Positions 16,348 through 24,244 of a stretch of DNA of 46,551 nt are shown here, piece by piece. The notes beneath the pieces were generated by a model. The model saw only the letters and a list, made by a program, of their open reading frames with translations, ran no database searches and was not told where the DNA came from. The position numbers and the translations under genes were made by a program. The DNA comes from Dehalococcoidales bacterium (GTDB taxonomy: Bacteria > Chloroflexota > Dehalococcoidia > Dehalococcoidales > RBG-16-60-22), in NCBI GenBank assembly GCA_016926705.1, contig JAFGOC010000146.1, positions 1 to 46,551 on the forward strand. The letters run 5' to 3'. The stretch's first letter is position 1; each line of letters begins with the position of its first letter.

Positions 16348-17253
16348 ATGAAAAGAAAGCTGATATCGTTTCTGCTTCTGCTGCCGTTATTATTATCAAT
16401 TTCAGGGTGTACTGTACCGGTCAATCCGGATATGCCTGTGGTTCTGCTGACCGATTTTGGAACCGATGATTACCGCGTTCCCAGGCTTAAAGGCGTCATT
16501 TATGACACCTATCCCGAAGCGCAGGTAATCGATGCCACTCACGGCATTGCATCCTTTGATATCGCCGCCGGCGCTTACGTACTCGGCCTGACGGCAAAGG
16601 AGTTCCCCGGGGGATTCGTGTTTATCGCCGCCGTCGGCGCCCACACCTCCGCTGGAGAAAAATCGCTGGTGCTGACCAATAATAAGGGCCAGGTTTTCGT
16701 GGCGCCGGATAACGGAATGCTTACCTATATTATTAAGGATATGGGTGTCAAGACCGTATATGAGGTCTCCAACCAGGCGCTTTTTGACCAGCCCATTTCA
16801 ACCCTATCTTTCCATTATTTACTGGGTAAAGTGGGGGCGCTTATCGCTTCCGGTTATAATCCGGCGGATATCGGGCCGGCGGTCACTTCTACCGTGATGC
16901 TGGATATCCAGGAAGGCGGGATTACCGATGGCAAGATAGCCGGCTCCGTGGTATTTATCGACCACTTCGGTAATTGCCTGACCAATATACCCGGCGAGAC
17001 TTTAGGAGAGTACGGACTGAATATTGGCGATACAGTACGGATAGTCCTTGATGGAAATAGCATAGAAGCAAAATACGGCGAGAACTATAATGACGTTCCT
17101 ACGGGGGAATGTGTTCTCATTATTAATTCGCTGGAAAAAGTACAGCTTTCGATAAACAAGGGCAGTTTTGCCGGCATTTACGGAGTCAAGACGGGGATAA
17201 AAGTCGAGCTTCATTGGCAATATAATTTCATGGTGATTACAATTGCCGATTGA
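16348..17253 (+). CDS. DUF62 (SAM hydroxide adenosyltransferase-like) lipoprotein, altered active site
   Basis: A 301-residue protein. ATG 16348 is chosen because GCGAGGG lies 6 nt upstream; the track begins at a TTG two codons earlier. A lipoprotein signal (lipobox SISGC) precedes the DUF62 fold, which starts at VVLLTDFGTDD and contains APDNGMLTYI and FIDHFGNCLTNI, all typical. Characterised members hydrolyse SAM to adenosine and methionine using an Asp-Arg-His triad. Here the DPGVGT segment that carries the Asp reads GAHTSAG and the following Arg is absent, while the FH motif remains without GRD. With both export and the lost triad, it may bind rather than hydrolyse its ligand. The function is unknown. 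Confidence 0.82.
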   Translation: MKRKLISFLLLLPLLLSISGCTVPVNPDMPVVLLTDFGTDDYRVPRLKGVIYDTYPEAQVIDATHGIASFDIAAGAYVLGLTAKEFPGGFVFIAAVGAHTSAGEKSLVLTNNKGQVFVAPDNGMLTYIIKDMGVKTVYEVSNQALFDQPISTLSFHYLLGKVGALIASGYNPADIGPAVTSTVMLDIQEGGITDGKIAGSVVFIDHFGNCLTNIPGETLGEYGLNIGDTVRIVLDGNSIEAKYGENYNDVPTGECVLIINSLEKVQLSINKGSFAGIYGVKTGIKVELHWQYNFMVITIAD

Positions 17254-17291
17254 ATTTTTCAGATACTTTAGTATATGATTCAAAAACGCAA

Positions 17292-17320
17292 TTGATTTTT
17301 TTGAGAATACTTGGTATTAT
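17292..17320 (+). promoter_or_regulatory. Candidate promoter of the RHH-receiver gene
   Basis: TTGATT and TATTAT are separated by exactly 17 bp, about 45 nt upstream of the ATG at 17366. A 12-base repeat, CTTTAGTAYATG, occurs on each side (17266-17277 and 17357-17368, one mismatch). The second copy overlaps the start codon. Confidence 0.5.
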
Positions 17321-17365
17321 TTAGACAAAAGTTCAAATGTACCAAAATACCTAGACCTTTAGTAC

Positions 17366-17851
17366 ATGTTTGATACACAAAAAGATATACACATTAGGAT
17401 TCCGAAGGAACTTTATACAAGGCTAAAGGTTAAATGCGCCTATAACGGCAGTTCCATGCAGGACTATATGATTAAACTGATGAATCAGGACATTCAGAAT
17501 CCGACCGGGAGAAAAAAGTCCGTCCTGGTAGTAGATGATGAAAAAGTCATGCGTGAGGGACTCTGGGACTGGCTAAAGGACAGCTATAACGTGACTACAG
17601 CCGAAACAGGTGAAGAGACCATCGATATGGTGAAAAACCAGGAATTCGATGCCCTAATTATCGACGTTAAATTAACCGGCAGAAGCGGTATTGATGTACT
17701 GAAGGAAGTAAAACAGATACAACCAAATATTAATTCCATTGTCATGACCGCCTATCCTTCGGTGGAGACGGCCGTCGAGGCAATGAAAGCAGGCGCTATA
17801 GAATTCATTGTGAAGCCTTTTTCTTTAAATCAGCTCGAAAGACTCATCTGA
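17366..17851 (+). CDS. Response regulator with N-terminal ribbon-helix-helix domain (RHH-REC)
   Basis: A 161-residue protein with an unusual order of domains. Residues about 5-45 (DIHIRIPKELYTRLKVKCAYNGSSMQDYMIKLM) have the strand-helix-helix pattern of Arc/CopG-type RHH DNA-binding domains. Residues about 51-161 form a receiver with VVDDE, phosphoacceptor Asp100 (ALIIDVKLTGRSG), a Thr/Ala switch (VMTAY) and VKPF. Typical response regulators carry DNA-binding domains after the receiver. The last receiver helix is short. No kinase is adjacent; the nearest are 8-11 kb downstream. It lies just upstream of hdrA behind a terminator, so it may regulate the hdr-mvh operon or itself. No Shine-Dalgarno is evident. 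Confidence 0.82.
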   Translation: MFDTQKDIHIRIPKELYTRLKVKCAYNGSSMQDYMIKLMNQDIQNPTGRKKSVLVVDDEKVMREGLWDWLKDSYNVTTAETGEETIDMVKNQEFDALIIDVKLTGRSGIDVLKEVKQIQPNINSIVMTAYPSVETAVEAMKAGAIEFIVKPFSLNQLERLI

Positions 17852-17932
17852 ATGCTCCCCAAAAGAAACAATGAAAAATAGCGGAAAAGAGTGAGAATGC
17901 GAACGCGTGTGAAAGCAGGGACAAAATGGTAG

Positions 17933-17970
17933 AAAAAAAGGTGAGGTGTTTAGGTATCTCACCTTTTTTT
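17933..17970 (+). terminator. Rho-independent terminator after RHH-REC
   Basis: AAAAAAAGGTGAG pairs with CTCACCTTTTTTT across a 12-base loop, followed directly by the T-run. It separates the RHH-receiver gene from hdrA. The A-run on the other side makes it usable in both directions. Confidence 0.88.
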
Positions 17971-18027
17971 CTATTGCAATATTCGTGTCAAAAAGCTTCT
18001 TACGTTTCTATTGTTAGGAGGTAAAGC

Positions 18028-21000
18028 ATGGAACCGAAAATAGGTGTGTATATCTGCGACTGCGGTTCAAACATTCTGGGCAAGGTGGATGTTCCAAAAG
18101 TAGTGGAGTATATCCAGAACCTGCCGACGGTAACGATTGCCCGCGAATACAGGTTTATGTGTTCCGGACCAGGACAGGACCTGATTGAGCAGGATATTAA
18201 GGAAATGGGGTTGAACCGGGTGGTTGTTGCCTCATGTTCTCCGCAAATGCACGAGCCGACCTTCCGCCGCCTGATGCAGCGGGCCGGACTCAATCCCTAC
18301 CTTTTTGAAATGGCGAACATCCGTGAGCACGCGTCCTGGGTTACCGATGACCCTGACGCCGCCACGGAAAAAGCTAGGGCCTTGGTGAGTGCCGCGGTAA
18401 GAAGGGTATATTACCAGGAGCCCCTGGAGACGAGAGAAGTGCCGGTACACCCCGATACCCTGGTTGTGGGGGGTGGCATTGCCGGAATCCAGGCGGCCCT
18501 GGAAATCGCCGATTCCGGGCACAAGGTTTATCTGGTGGAAAGAGAGCCGAGCATCGGCGGGCACATGATTCAACTCGACAAGACTTTCCCCACCCTCGAT
18601 TGTTCTGCCTGTATCCTTACGCCGAAAATGACCTTGAGCGGCACACATCCGTTTATCGAGCTGATGACCTATAGCGAAGTTACCGAGGTCTCCGGCTTCA
18701 TCGGTAACTTTAAAGTAAAAATACGTAAGAAGCCCAGGTACATAGATGTCGATGAATGTAACGGCTGTTCCGACTGCGAAAAAGTCTGTCCGGTAACCGT
18801 GCCTTCGGAGTTCAATATGAAGCTGGGTACGCGGAAAGCCACTTATCGCCCCTTCCCGCAGGCTGTCCCCAGCGCCTATGTCATTGATAAGCAGGGCAAA
18901 TCGCCGTGTTCGGTTACCTGCCCGGCTGGTGTAAATGCCCACGGCTATGTAGCGCTGATTTCGCAGGGCAAGTTCAAGGAAGCAATAGAAGTCCTGCGCC
19001 GTACCATGCCTTTCGCCGGAGTTTGCGGACGGGTCTGCACACATCCCTGCGAGACAGAATGCGAGCGGGGCAAGGTCGACCAGCCCATAGCTATAAGAGC
19101 GTTGAAGCGGTTCATGGCCGATTACGAATTAAAGAACGGGCGCGAGAAAGCCCAGCCGGTGGAAAGGACCAAGAAGGATAAAGTGGCTGTCGTCGGCTCC
19201 GGTCCCGCAGGTCTTGCCTGTGCTTATGACCTGGTGAAAGCCGGCTATACGGTCACAGTCTTCGAGGCCGCCGATAAGGCCGGCGGCATGTTGCGCTACG
19301 GAATACCGGAGTACCGCTTGCCCAAGAGCATCCTCGATAGCGAAATTGATTACGTTAAAGAGCTTGGCGTCGAGATAAAGACCAAAACTACAGTAAAAGA
19401 TATCGACGAGATTAAGAAACAGGGATACAAAGCGGTGTTCCTGGCCAACGGCGCCTGGGTAAGTCAAAAGATGAACATCCCTGGCGAAGACGCCGAGGGG
19501 GTGATGCACGCCATTGAATTCCTGAAACAGGTAAGCGAAGGCAAGAAAGTTGAACTGGGCAACAAAGTGGCGGTGGTCGGCGGTGGTAATGCGGCCGTCG
19601 ATGCTGCCCGTACCGCGCTGCGGTTAGGCGCTAAAGACGTGAGTATTATTTACCGTCGTTCCCGGGCGGAAATGCCTGCCATCGCCAGTGAAATCGATGA
19701 AATGGAGGAGGAGGGCGTAAAAATACGCTATCTGACCAATCCTGTTGAAGTAATCGCGGCCAACGGCAAGCTGGCCAAGGTCCGGTGCATCAGGATGGAA
19801 CTGGGCGAGCCGGATGCCTCTGGGCGAAGGCGGCCGGTACCTGTTGACGGGTCCGAGTTCGAGATGGAAATCGGTACTCTGATTATGGCTACCGGCCAGG
19901 CGGTCAACAAATCGATGTTGCCCGGCAACATCGCATATTCCGAGTCCGGCACGGTCAAAGCCGATGAAATCACTTATGAAACAAGTGTCAAGGGAGTGTT
20001 TGCCGGCGGCGATGTTGTGGCCGGACCGGCTACGGTAATTGAGGCGGTCGCCGCGGGCAAGGAAGCCGCGATCTCTATTGACAGATACCTGCAAGGCACC
20101 GATATGAAAGAAGGACGACCGGAGGAAAAAGAGCGCGTCAAGGACGTGCCCAAGAAAGGCGTCGCCAAGCAACCGAGGGCGACTATGTCCAAGCTGCCTG
20201 TCGCTGAAAGGACCAGGTCTTTTAAAGAGGTGGAGGCGGGACTCGATGAAAACGCAGCCATTGAAGAAGCCAACCGCTGTCTTAACTGCGCCGTCTGCTG
20301 CGAATGCTTATTGTGTGTCTCCGCCTGTGAGCGAAATGCCGTTCGGCACGATATGAAAGAGGAAATTGTTGAGGTAGATGTCGGTAATATCATATTAGCG
20401 ACTGGTTTTAAGGAATTCGACCCCTCCGTGATGCAGCAATACGGCTACGGACGTCTGCCTAACGTAATTACCGGCCTGGAGTTCGAGCGGATGGTCAATT
20501 CCGCCGGGCCTACGAGCGGTAAAATCATGCTGAAGAACGGCGAGGAGCCTAAAAGCTTGGCCATAGTCCACTGCGTAGGCAGCCGCGATATTAATTATCA
20601 TGAATACTGCTCGTCAGTTTGCTGTATGTACTCGCTAAAATTCTCTCACCTGCTTAGAGAACACCTGCCCAATGCAGAAGTCTATGAGTTTTACATCGAT
20701 ATCCGGGCGCCGCGTAAAGGTTTCGAGGAGTTTTATAACCGCATCTTGAAAGAAGGAACGATTCTCTACCGCGGACGCCCAGGTGAAATCACCGACGTTG
20801 CAGAAACGCCTTACGAGCAGGGTAAACTAATCGTTAAATTTGAGAACACCCTTATAGGCGAGAAGGAGCGCCTGCCGGTTGATATGGTTATTCTTAGCGC
20901 TGCCCTGGAGCCCCATGAGAATGCCAGAGATGTTGCCAGGATATTCAATATCAGTTGCGGTGAAGGAGATTTCTTCATTGAGAGACATCCCAAGCTCGAC

Positions 21001-21372
21001 CCGGTGGCAACCATGACGGAAGGCGTTTTCATCGCCGGCTGCTGTGAAAGTCCTAAGGATATACGGGATAGCGTCGCCCAGGCTTCGGCTGCAGCGGCAA
21101 GGGTACTTGCCCTCATCAGTAAAGGCAAGGTGGAAACCGAGGCCACTATCGCGGAAATCGATGAGGAACGATGCTCCGGCTGCCGGGTCTGTAACCTGCT
21201 CTGTCCCTACGGAGCTATAGACTTCGACGAAGAAAAGAAGGTGTCTAAAATCAACGACGCCATCTGTAAAGGCTGCGGAGCCTGTGTGGCCGCCTGCCCG
21301 AGCGCAGCCATTAAGCATAAGCACTACACCACGCAAGAAATTATGGCGCAAATCGAGGGAATTCTGGCCTAG
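18028..21372 (+). CDS. hdrA: HdrA-type flavoprotein with inserted GltD/NfnB-like module
   Basis: A 1114-residue subunit A of a heterodisulfide-reductase-like complex, the electron-bifurcating FAD subunit. TTAGGAGGT precedes the ATG. An HdrA N-terminal domain (CDCGSN near residue 10) leads into the FAD domain (VVGGGIAGIQAAL) and the conserved TLDCSACILTPKM. After a [4Fe-4S] motif (CNGCSDCEKVC), residues about 290-755 are a complete glutamate-synthase-small-subunit-like domain with its own iron-sulfur entry (CSVTCPAGVNAHGY), FAD fold (VVGSGPAGLACAY) and NAD(P) fold (VVGGGNAAVDAAR). HdrA sequence then resumes and ends with two ferredoxin motifs (CSGCRVCNLLCP, CKGCGACVAACP). Usual HdrA is about 650 residues. 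The insert could give the complex direct NAD(P)H access. First gene of the hdr-mvh operon. Confidence 0.93.
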   Translation: MEPKIGVYICDCGSNILGKVDVPKVVEYIQNLPTVTIAREYRFMCSGPGQDLIEQDIKEMGLNRVVVASCSPQMHEPTFRRLMQRAGLNPYLFEMANIREHASWVTDDPDAATEKARALVSAAVRRVYYQEPLETREVPVHPDTLVVGGGIAGIQAALEIADSGHKVYLVEREPSIGGHMIQLDKTFPTLDCSACILTPKMTLSGTHPFIELMTYSEVTEVSGFIGNFKVKIRKKPRYIDVDECNGCSDCEKVCPVTVPSEFNMKLGTRKATYRPFPQAVPSAYVIDKQGKSPCSVTCPAGVNAHGYVALISQGKFKEAIEVLRRTMPFAGVCGRVCTHPCETECERGKVDQPIAIRALKRFMADYELKNGREKAQPVERTKKDKVAVVGSGPAGLACAYDLVKAGYTVTVFEAADKAGGMLRYGIPEYRLPKSILDSEIDYVKELGVEIKTKTTVKDIDEIKKQGYKAVFLANGAWVSQKMNIPGEDAEGVMHAIEFLKQVSEGKKVELGNKVAVVGGGNAAVDAARTALRLGAKDVSIIYRRSRAEMPAIASEIDEMEEEGVKIRYLTNPVEVIAANGKLAKVRCIRMELGEPDASGRRRPVPVDGSEFEMEIGTLIMATGQAVNKSMLPGNIAYSESGTVKADEITYETSVKGVFAGGDVVAGPATVIEAVAAGKEAAISIDRYLQGTDMKEGRPEEKERVKDVPKKGVAKQPRATMSKLPVAERTRSFKEVEAGLDENAAIEEANRCLNCAVCCECLLCVSACERNAVRHDMKEEIVEVDVGNIILATGFKEFDPSVMQQYGYGRLPNVITGLEFERMVNSAGPTSGKIMLKNGEEPKSLAIVHCVGSRDINYHEYCSSVCCMYSLKFSHLLREHLPNAEVYEFYIDIRAPRKGFEEFYNRILKEGTILYRGRPGEITDVAETPYEQGKLIVKFENTLIGEKERLPVDMVILSAALEPHENARDVARIFNISCGEGDFFIERHPKLDPVATMTEGVFIAGCCESPKDIRDSVAQASAAAARVLALISKGKVETEATIAEIDEERCSGCRVCNLLCPYGAIDFDEEKKVSKINDAICKGCGACVAACPSAAIKHKHYTTQEIMAQIEGILA

Positions 21373-21404
21373 GTCCGGTGTAATAGACCTGGAAAGGGGA
21401 AAAT

Positions 21405-21983
21405 ATGGAAACGGAAACCATCAAGGAAGCCAAAACATTCGTTGATGAAGTGGCCGCCGAGCCTGGCGGAGAAAAAATTAACGAGTGTATTCAATGCGGG
21501 GTATGCAGCGGCTCCTGCCCGACCGTCGAATGGTGGCAATATCCGCCGAGGAAAATCATTGCCATGATACGGGCCGGCAAGCGGGACATGGTGCTTTCCA
21601 GTACCTCTGCTTTCAATTGCGTTACCTGTTATTCCTGCATGGTGCGCTGTCCCCGGAACATTAACCCCACACAGTTGATTCATGCTGTCGAAGCCATTGC
21701 CGAGCGTGAGGGTTATAAGCCAAAAACTCCGACTCTGACGCTGCATCGAGGCCTGCGCGACGCAATGAAGCAAGGGCGTGTCTGGGAATTCAGCCTGGCA
21801 ATGCTTTTCTACTTTAAAACCAGCTTGCTGGAAGGTATTAAGATGATGCCAGTAGCCTGGGACTTGATATCGCGAGGGCTAATGCCTCTTTTACCGCCTA
21901 AGCGGACAAAGAAAGGCGGCCAGGAAGTCACGGCTATCATGAAAGCCGTCGAGGCAATGCAAAAGAGTGGAGGTGCCAAATGA
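21405..21983 (+). CDS. hdrC: HdrC-like iron-sulfur subunit
   Basis: A 192-residue subunit C of the heterodisulfide-reductase-like complex, carrying electrons between HdrA and HdrB. Two [4Fe-4S] motifs are present: CIQCGVCSGSCPT near residue 29 and CVTCYSCMVRCPR near residue 67. A helical C-terminal part (about 95-190) is typical of HdrC. It begins 32 bp after hdrA, with GGAAAGGGG upstream. The stop overlaps the hdrB start (ATGA). Confidence 0.93.
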   Translation: METETIKEAKTFVDEVAAEPGGEKINECIQCGVCSGSCPTVEWWQYPPRKIIAMIRAGKRDMVLSSTSAFNCVTCYSCMVRCPRNINPTQLIHAVEAIAEREGYKPKTPTLTLHRGLRDAMKQGRVWEFSLAMLFYFKTSLLEGIKMMPVAWDLISRGLMPLLPPKRTKKGGQEVTAIMKAVEAMQKSGGAK

Positions 21984-22873
21984 AACAATACACATATTTC
22001 CCCGGCTGTGCCATGGCCAGCACCGGGAAACCGATTCAAGCATCTATAGATGCGGTTTGTAAAGTGCTGGATATAGAACTCAAAGAGCTCGAGGACTGGA
22101 CATGCTGCGGCTGTCCCGGTGAGTCGATTAATGAACTTTCGGCAACTGCCATTGCCACGCGCAACCTGGCGTTGGCGGAAAAATTTCAACTTGATATGGT
22201 CACTGCTTGCAGTTGCTGCTACAGGAACCTGCTTGCCGCACATGTAACATATACTGAAGACCCCAGGATCAGGGAACAGGTTAAGAAAGCCCTGGCGGCA
22301 ACCGATCTGGAATATAAAGGGACACTACGCGTCAGAAACCTGGTGGATATTTTTGTCAATGATATCGGTCTTGATGTGATTGCTTCCAAAGTGCAGAGGA
22401 AATTGAACGGCATGAAGGTTGCCAATTATTACGGCTGCCACCAGACACGGCCTTACGGTCCGGACGACTTTGAATTCCCTGTTTGGCAGGACCAGGTAAC
22501 AGAAGCCCTGGGCGCAGAAACTGTCTTCTTCCCTTTGAAAGCCCAGTGCTGCGGAGGCACGCAGCTTTTCAGTAATAAAGAGATGATTTACAAGCTGCTT
22601 TACAAGATACTTGATAACGTTGAAGAGCATGGCGGCAAGTGCATATCCAGCACTCTTTGCCCGTTGTGCTTCACCAACCTGGATGCTAATCAGGGGCGGA
22701 TTAAAAACCGCGATGGCAAGAAATTTGATATGCCGGTACTGGCTTTAACGCAGTTAATGGGAATCGCTTTCGGTTTGAGTCCTAAAGATGTCGGGCTGAA
22801 CAAGAATATCTCCCCGGCCCTTAAGGCGGTTCGACCATATCTTAAATCGACGGCACAGGAGGTGTTGAAATGA
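21980..22873 (+). CDS. hdrB: HdrB-like subunit with two cysteine-rich CCG domains
   Basis: A 297-residue subunit B, the site of disulfide reduction in methanogen enzymes via two noncubane [4Fe-4S] clusters. Two CCG motifs are visible (TCCGCPGES near residue 38 and QCCGGTQLF near residue 189), each followed by a CxxC pair (CSCC; CPLC). The N-terminal YTYFPGC is typical. Bacteria rarely hold CoM-S-S-CoB, so the acceptor here is unknown. GGAGG lies before the ATG within hdrC. The stop overlaps mvhD (ATGA). Confidence 0.94.
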   Translation: MKQYTYFPGCAMASTGKPIQASIDAVCKVLDIELKELEDWTCCGCPGESINELSATAIATRNLALAEKFQLDMVTACSCCYRNLLAAHVTYTEDPRIREQVKKALAATDLEYKGTLRVRNLVDIFVNDIGLDVIASKVQRKLNGMKVANYYGCHQTRPYGPDDFEFPVWQDQVTEALGAETVFFPLKAQCCGGTQLFSNKEMIYKLLYKILDNVEEHGGKCISSTLCPLCFTNLDANQGRIKNRDGKKFDMPVLALTQLMGIAFGLSPKDVGLNKNISPALKAVRPYLKSTAQEVLK

Positions 22874-23301
22874 GCTGGGAACCCAAGATAGTAGGGTTTT
22901 TGTGTAACTGGTGCTCCTATCGCGGCGCTGACCTGGCAGGTACATCGCGGATTCATTTCGCGCCCAACGTAAAAGTAATCAGAGTGCCCTGTAGCACCAG
23001 GGTAGAACCTTCTTTCGTCATCAAAGCCTTTCAGTCGGGTGCGGACGGCGTGCTTATCCTGGGCTGCCATCCGGGTGACTGCCATTATATCGAAGGAAAT
23101 TACAAGACAATGCGGCGTGTGCCGCTGTTAAAGAAAATGCTTAAGCAGTTCGGCATTGAACCCGAAAGAGTCCGCCTGGACTGGGTATCCGCTTCCGAAG
23201 GTCAGAAATACGCTACTGTCGTCAATGAAATGACGGAAAAGGTCAGGGAACTCGGACCGTTCAATGCGAATAACGGGGAGGGTCAACATGGCAAAAATTA
23301 A
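22870..23301 (+). CDS. mvhD: MvhD-like iron-sulfur adaptor
   Basis: A 143-residue MvhD/FlpD-type protein with a [2Fe-2S] cluster that links the [NiFe] hydrogenase to HdrA. Conserved landmarks are FLCNWCSYRGADLAG, VPCSTRVEP and GVLILGCHPGDCHYIEGN. The length matches stand-alone MvhD. ATG overlaps the hdrB stop, and the end of the gene overlaps the start of mvhG. This adaptor between hdrB and mvhG supports a single HdrABC-MvhDGA complex. Confidence 0.95.
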   Translation: MSWEPKIVGFLCNWCSYRGADLAGTSRIHFAPNVKVIRVPCSTRVEPSFVIKAFQSGADGVLILGCHPGDCHYIEGNYKTMRRVPLLKKMLKQFGIEPERVRLDWVSASEGQKYATVVNEMTEKVRELGPFNANNGEGQHGKN

Positions 23302-24244
23302 ACTAGCACTATATTGGGCCTCCAGCTGCGGCGGTTGTGAAATCGCCCAGCTACAGATCGGTGAAAAACTTCTGAAGCTAATAGAGGCCGCCGATATCGT
23401 TTTCTGGCCGGTGGCAATCGACGTGAAGTATAAAGACGTGGAAGCCATGCCGGAGAAAAGCATCGACGTCTGCCTTTTTAACGGCGCCATCCGTACCTCG
23501 GAGCAGGAGCACATGGCGAAAATGCTGCGCGATAAGTCAAAAACCATGATTGCTTACGGCGCCTGTGCCAACTACGGGGGTATTCCGGGGCTGGGTAATC
23601 TATATAACCGTGAAATGATTTTCGACCGGGCATATTTTGAAACACAGTCCACGGATAATGAAAAGAAGGTGACTCCCCAGACCAGTATTGATGTCCCGGA
23701 GGGGAAGCTTTCTCTGCCGGAATTCTACGATACGGTTAAGAGCCTGCCGCAAACGGTGGACGTGGACTTCATCATCCCAGGCTGTCCGCCGGAAGAAAAA
23801 ACCACCTGGCTAGCTTTAGAGGCGCTGATTCAGAATAAGCTGCCGCCCAAGGGATCGATAATTTCTCACAACGTGAAAGCCGTGTGCGATGATTGTCCCC
23901 GCACCAAGAATGAAAAGAAGGTCAAGAAGTTCTACCGCCCATTTGAGATTGAATCGGACCCGGAAGTCTGTTTGCTGGAGCAGGGAATTTTGTGTGCCGG
24001 TGTAGCCACCGCCGGAGGCTGCGGCGCACCGTGTCCCAAGGCCAATATGCCCTGCACGGGATGTTATGGGCCGGTCAAGGGAGTTACTGACCAGGGAGTG
24101 CATTTCCTGGGCGCGGTGGCCTCAATAATAGATTCCACCGACCCCGAAGAAATAGCTAAGATAATCGATGATATTGCTGACCCTGCCGGCACGTTTTACA
24201 GGTACTCGCTGCCGGATTCGATGCTAAGGAGGGCTAAGGTATAA
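23288..24244 (+). CDS. mvhG: [NiFe] hydrogenase small subunit, MvhG-like (group 3c)
   Basis: A 318-residue small subunit. ATG 23288 is chosen over the track's 23264, as GGGGAGGG lies just upstream and the family begins at KIKLALYW. Proximal cluster ligands lie in SSCGGCEIA, YGACANYGG and PGCPPE. Additional Cys groups (CDDCPR and the CxxxxxxGGCGAPCP/CTGC region) supply the medial and distal clusters. There is no Tat signal, so the enzyme is cytoplasmic, as expected for group 3. It overlaps the mvhA start by one base (TAATG). Confidence 0.94.
   Translation: MAKIKLALYWASSCGGCEIAQLQIGEKLLKLIEAADIVFWPVAIDVKYKDVEAMPEKSIDVCLFNGAIRTSEQEHMAKMLRDKSKTMIAYGACANYGGIPGLGNLYNREMIFDRAYFETQSTDNEKKVTPQTSIDVPEGKLSLPEFYDTVKSLPQTVDVDFIIPGCPPEEKTTWLALEALIQNKLPPKGSIISHNVKAVCDDCPRTKNEKKVKKFYRPFEIESDPEVCLLEQGILCAGVATAGGCGAPCPKANMPCTGCYGPVKGVTDQGVHFLGAVASIIDSTDPEEIAKIIDDIADPAGTFYRYSLPDSMLRRAKV

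Noticed and set aside
18232-19044. 270-aa minus-strand ORF inside hdrA
   Set aside because: Frame shadow of hdrA; no motif and no ribosome site.
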